Assembly (NCBI GenBank): GCA_012961725.1
Contig: DTYU01000169.1
Span: 1-5,972 of the forward strand
Length of the DNA: 5,972 nucleotides
Direction: 5' to 3'
Origin: Desulfotomaculum sp.
GTDB lineage: Bacteria > Bacillota > Desulfotomaculia > Desulfotomaculales > Ammonificaceae
In this document: piece after piece, positions 5,885-5,972 of the stretch
Layout of the letters: the number at the start of each line of letters is the position of its first letter
How positions within the stretch are numbered: position 1 is the first letter of the stretch
Notes under the pieces: model-generated
Database searches by the model: none
Told to the model about the DNA's origin: nothing
Seen by the model: only the letters and a program-made list of their open reading frames with translations
Made by a program: the position numbers and the translations under genes

Positions 5885-5972
5885 TTACTCTCCTTCTCTC
5901 TCTCCGCTCCATTTCTTCCTGCCTCAATTTCCAGCGCATCCAGGGGACTTCGGATCCGCCCCAGGTCCTTCC
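5885..5972 (-). other. Unidentified GC-rich, purine-biased end of window; possible C-terminal coding fragment
   Basis: The minus strand is strongly purine-rich (GGAAGAAATGGAGCGGAGAG and following) and GC-richer than the hydrolase remnant it abuts. Two minus frames are open to the window edge. One enters at 5970 and stops at 5878-5880, reading DLGRIRSPLDALEIEAG then a charged tail. The other enters at 5972, stops about 5865-5867, and is very Arg/Glu-rich. I recognise neither. The first could be the tail of an upstream minus-strand gene whose end now overlaps the truncated hydrolase, but 30 residues are too few to decide. Confidence 0.25.

Overview
The window looks like chromosomal DNA of an anaerobic, moderately GC-rich Firmicute of the Clostridia, most like the Peptococcaceae/Desulfotomaculum-Pelotomaculum group. 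This is inferred from the gene order thiL-tsaE-tsaB-rimI-tsaD, from strong AGGAGG-type ribosome binding sites, from frequent GTG/TTG starts and from the protein sequences. No rRNA or species-specific marker is present, so the taxon is a guess.

Positions 1-4928 hold one tight plus-strand gene cluster. It begins with the 3' part of thiL (thiamine-monophosphate kinase, cut by the window edge). Then come tsaE, tsaB, rimI and tsaD, and finally pabB (aminodeoxychorismate synthase component I). TsaB, TsaD and TsaE are three of the four bacterial proteins that make t6A37 on ANN-decoding tRNAs; the fourth, TsaC/YwlC, is not here. RimI is a GNAT N-acetyltransferase that very often sits between tsaB and tsaD. 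tsaE/tsaB overlap by 23 bases and tsaB/rimI by 11, and tsaD follows rimI after 16 bases, which suggests translational coupling. All four genes from tsaE to tsaD use GTG or TTG starts. pabB follows tsaD after 45 bases with no terminator between them. Its PIKGT motif marks it as the folate-pathway enzyme rather than TrpE.

Positions 4979-5173 encode, on the minus strand and convergent with pabB, a 64-residue cysteine-rich protein with a helix-turn-helix-like core and a CQLGCF C-terminus. I cannot assign its function.

Positions 5174-5424 have no gene. They contain a two-tier inverted repeat (outer CCTAACG/CGTTAGG, inner perfect 10-bp arms) that looks like a folded-DNA or mobile element and loosely resembles an integron attC site.

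Positions 5425-5884 (minus) are an AT-rich remnant of a metallo-beta-lactamase-fold hydrolase. It lacks its N-terminal third, including the metal-binding HxHxDH region, and is frameshifted near its 3' end in a 7-base homopolymer. At about 5885 the composition changes back to GC-rich, purine-strand-biased DNA that I cannot identify. The right end of the window therefore looks like a decayed, rearranged accessory segment next to a conserved housekeeping operon.
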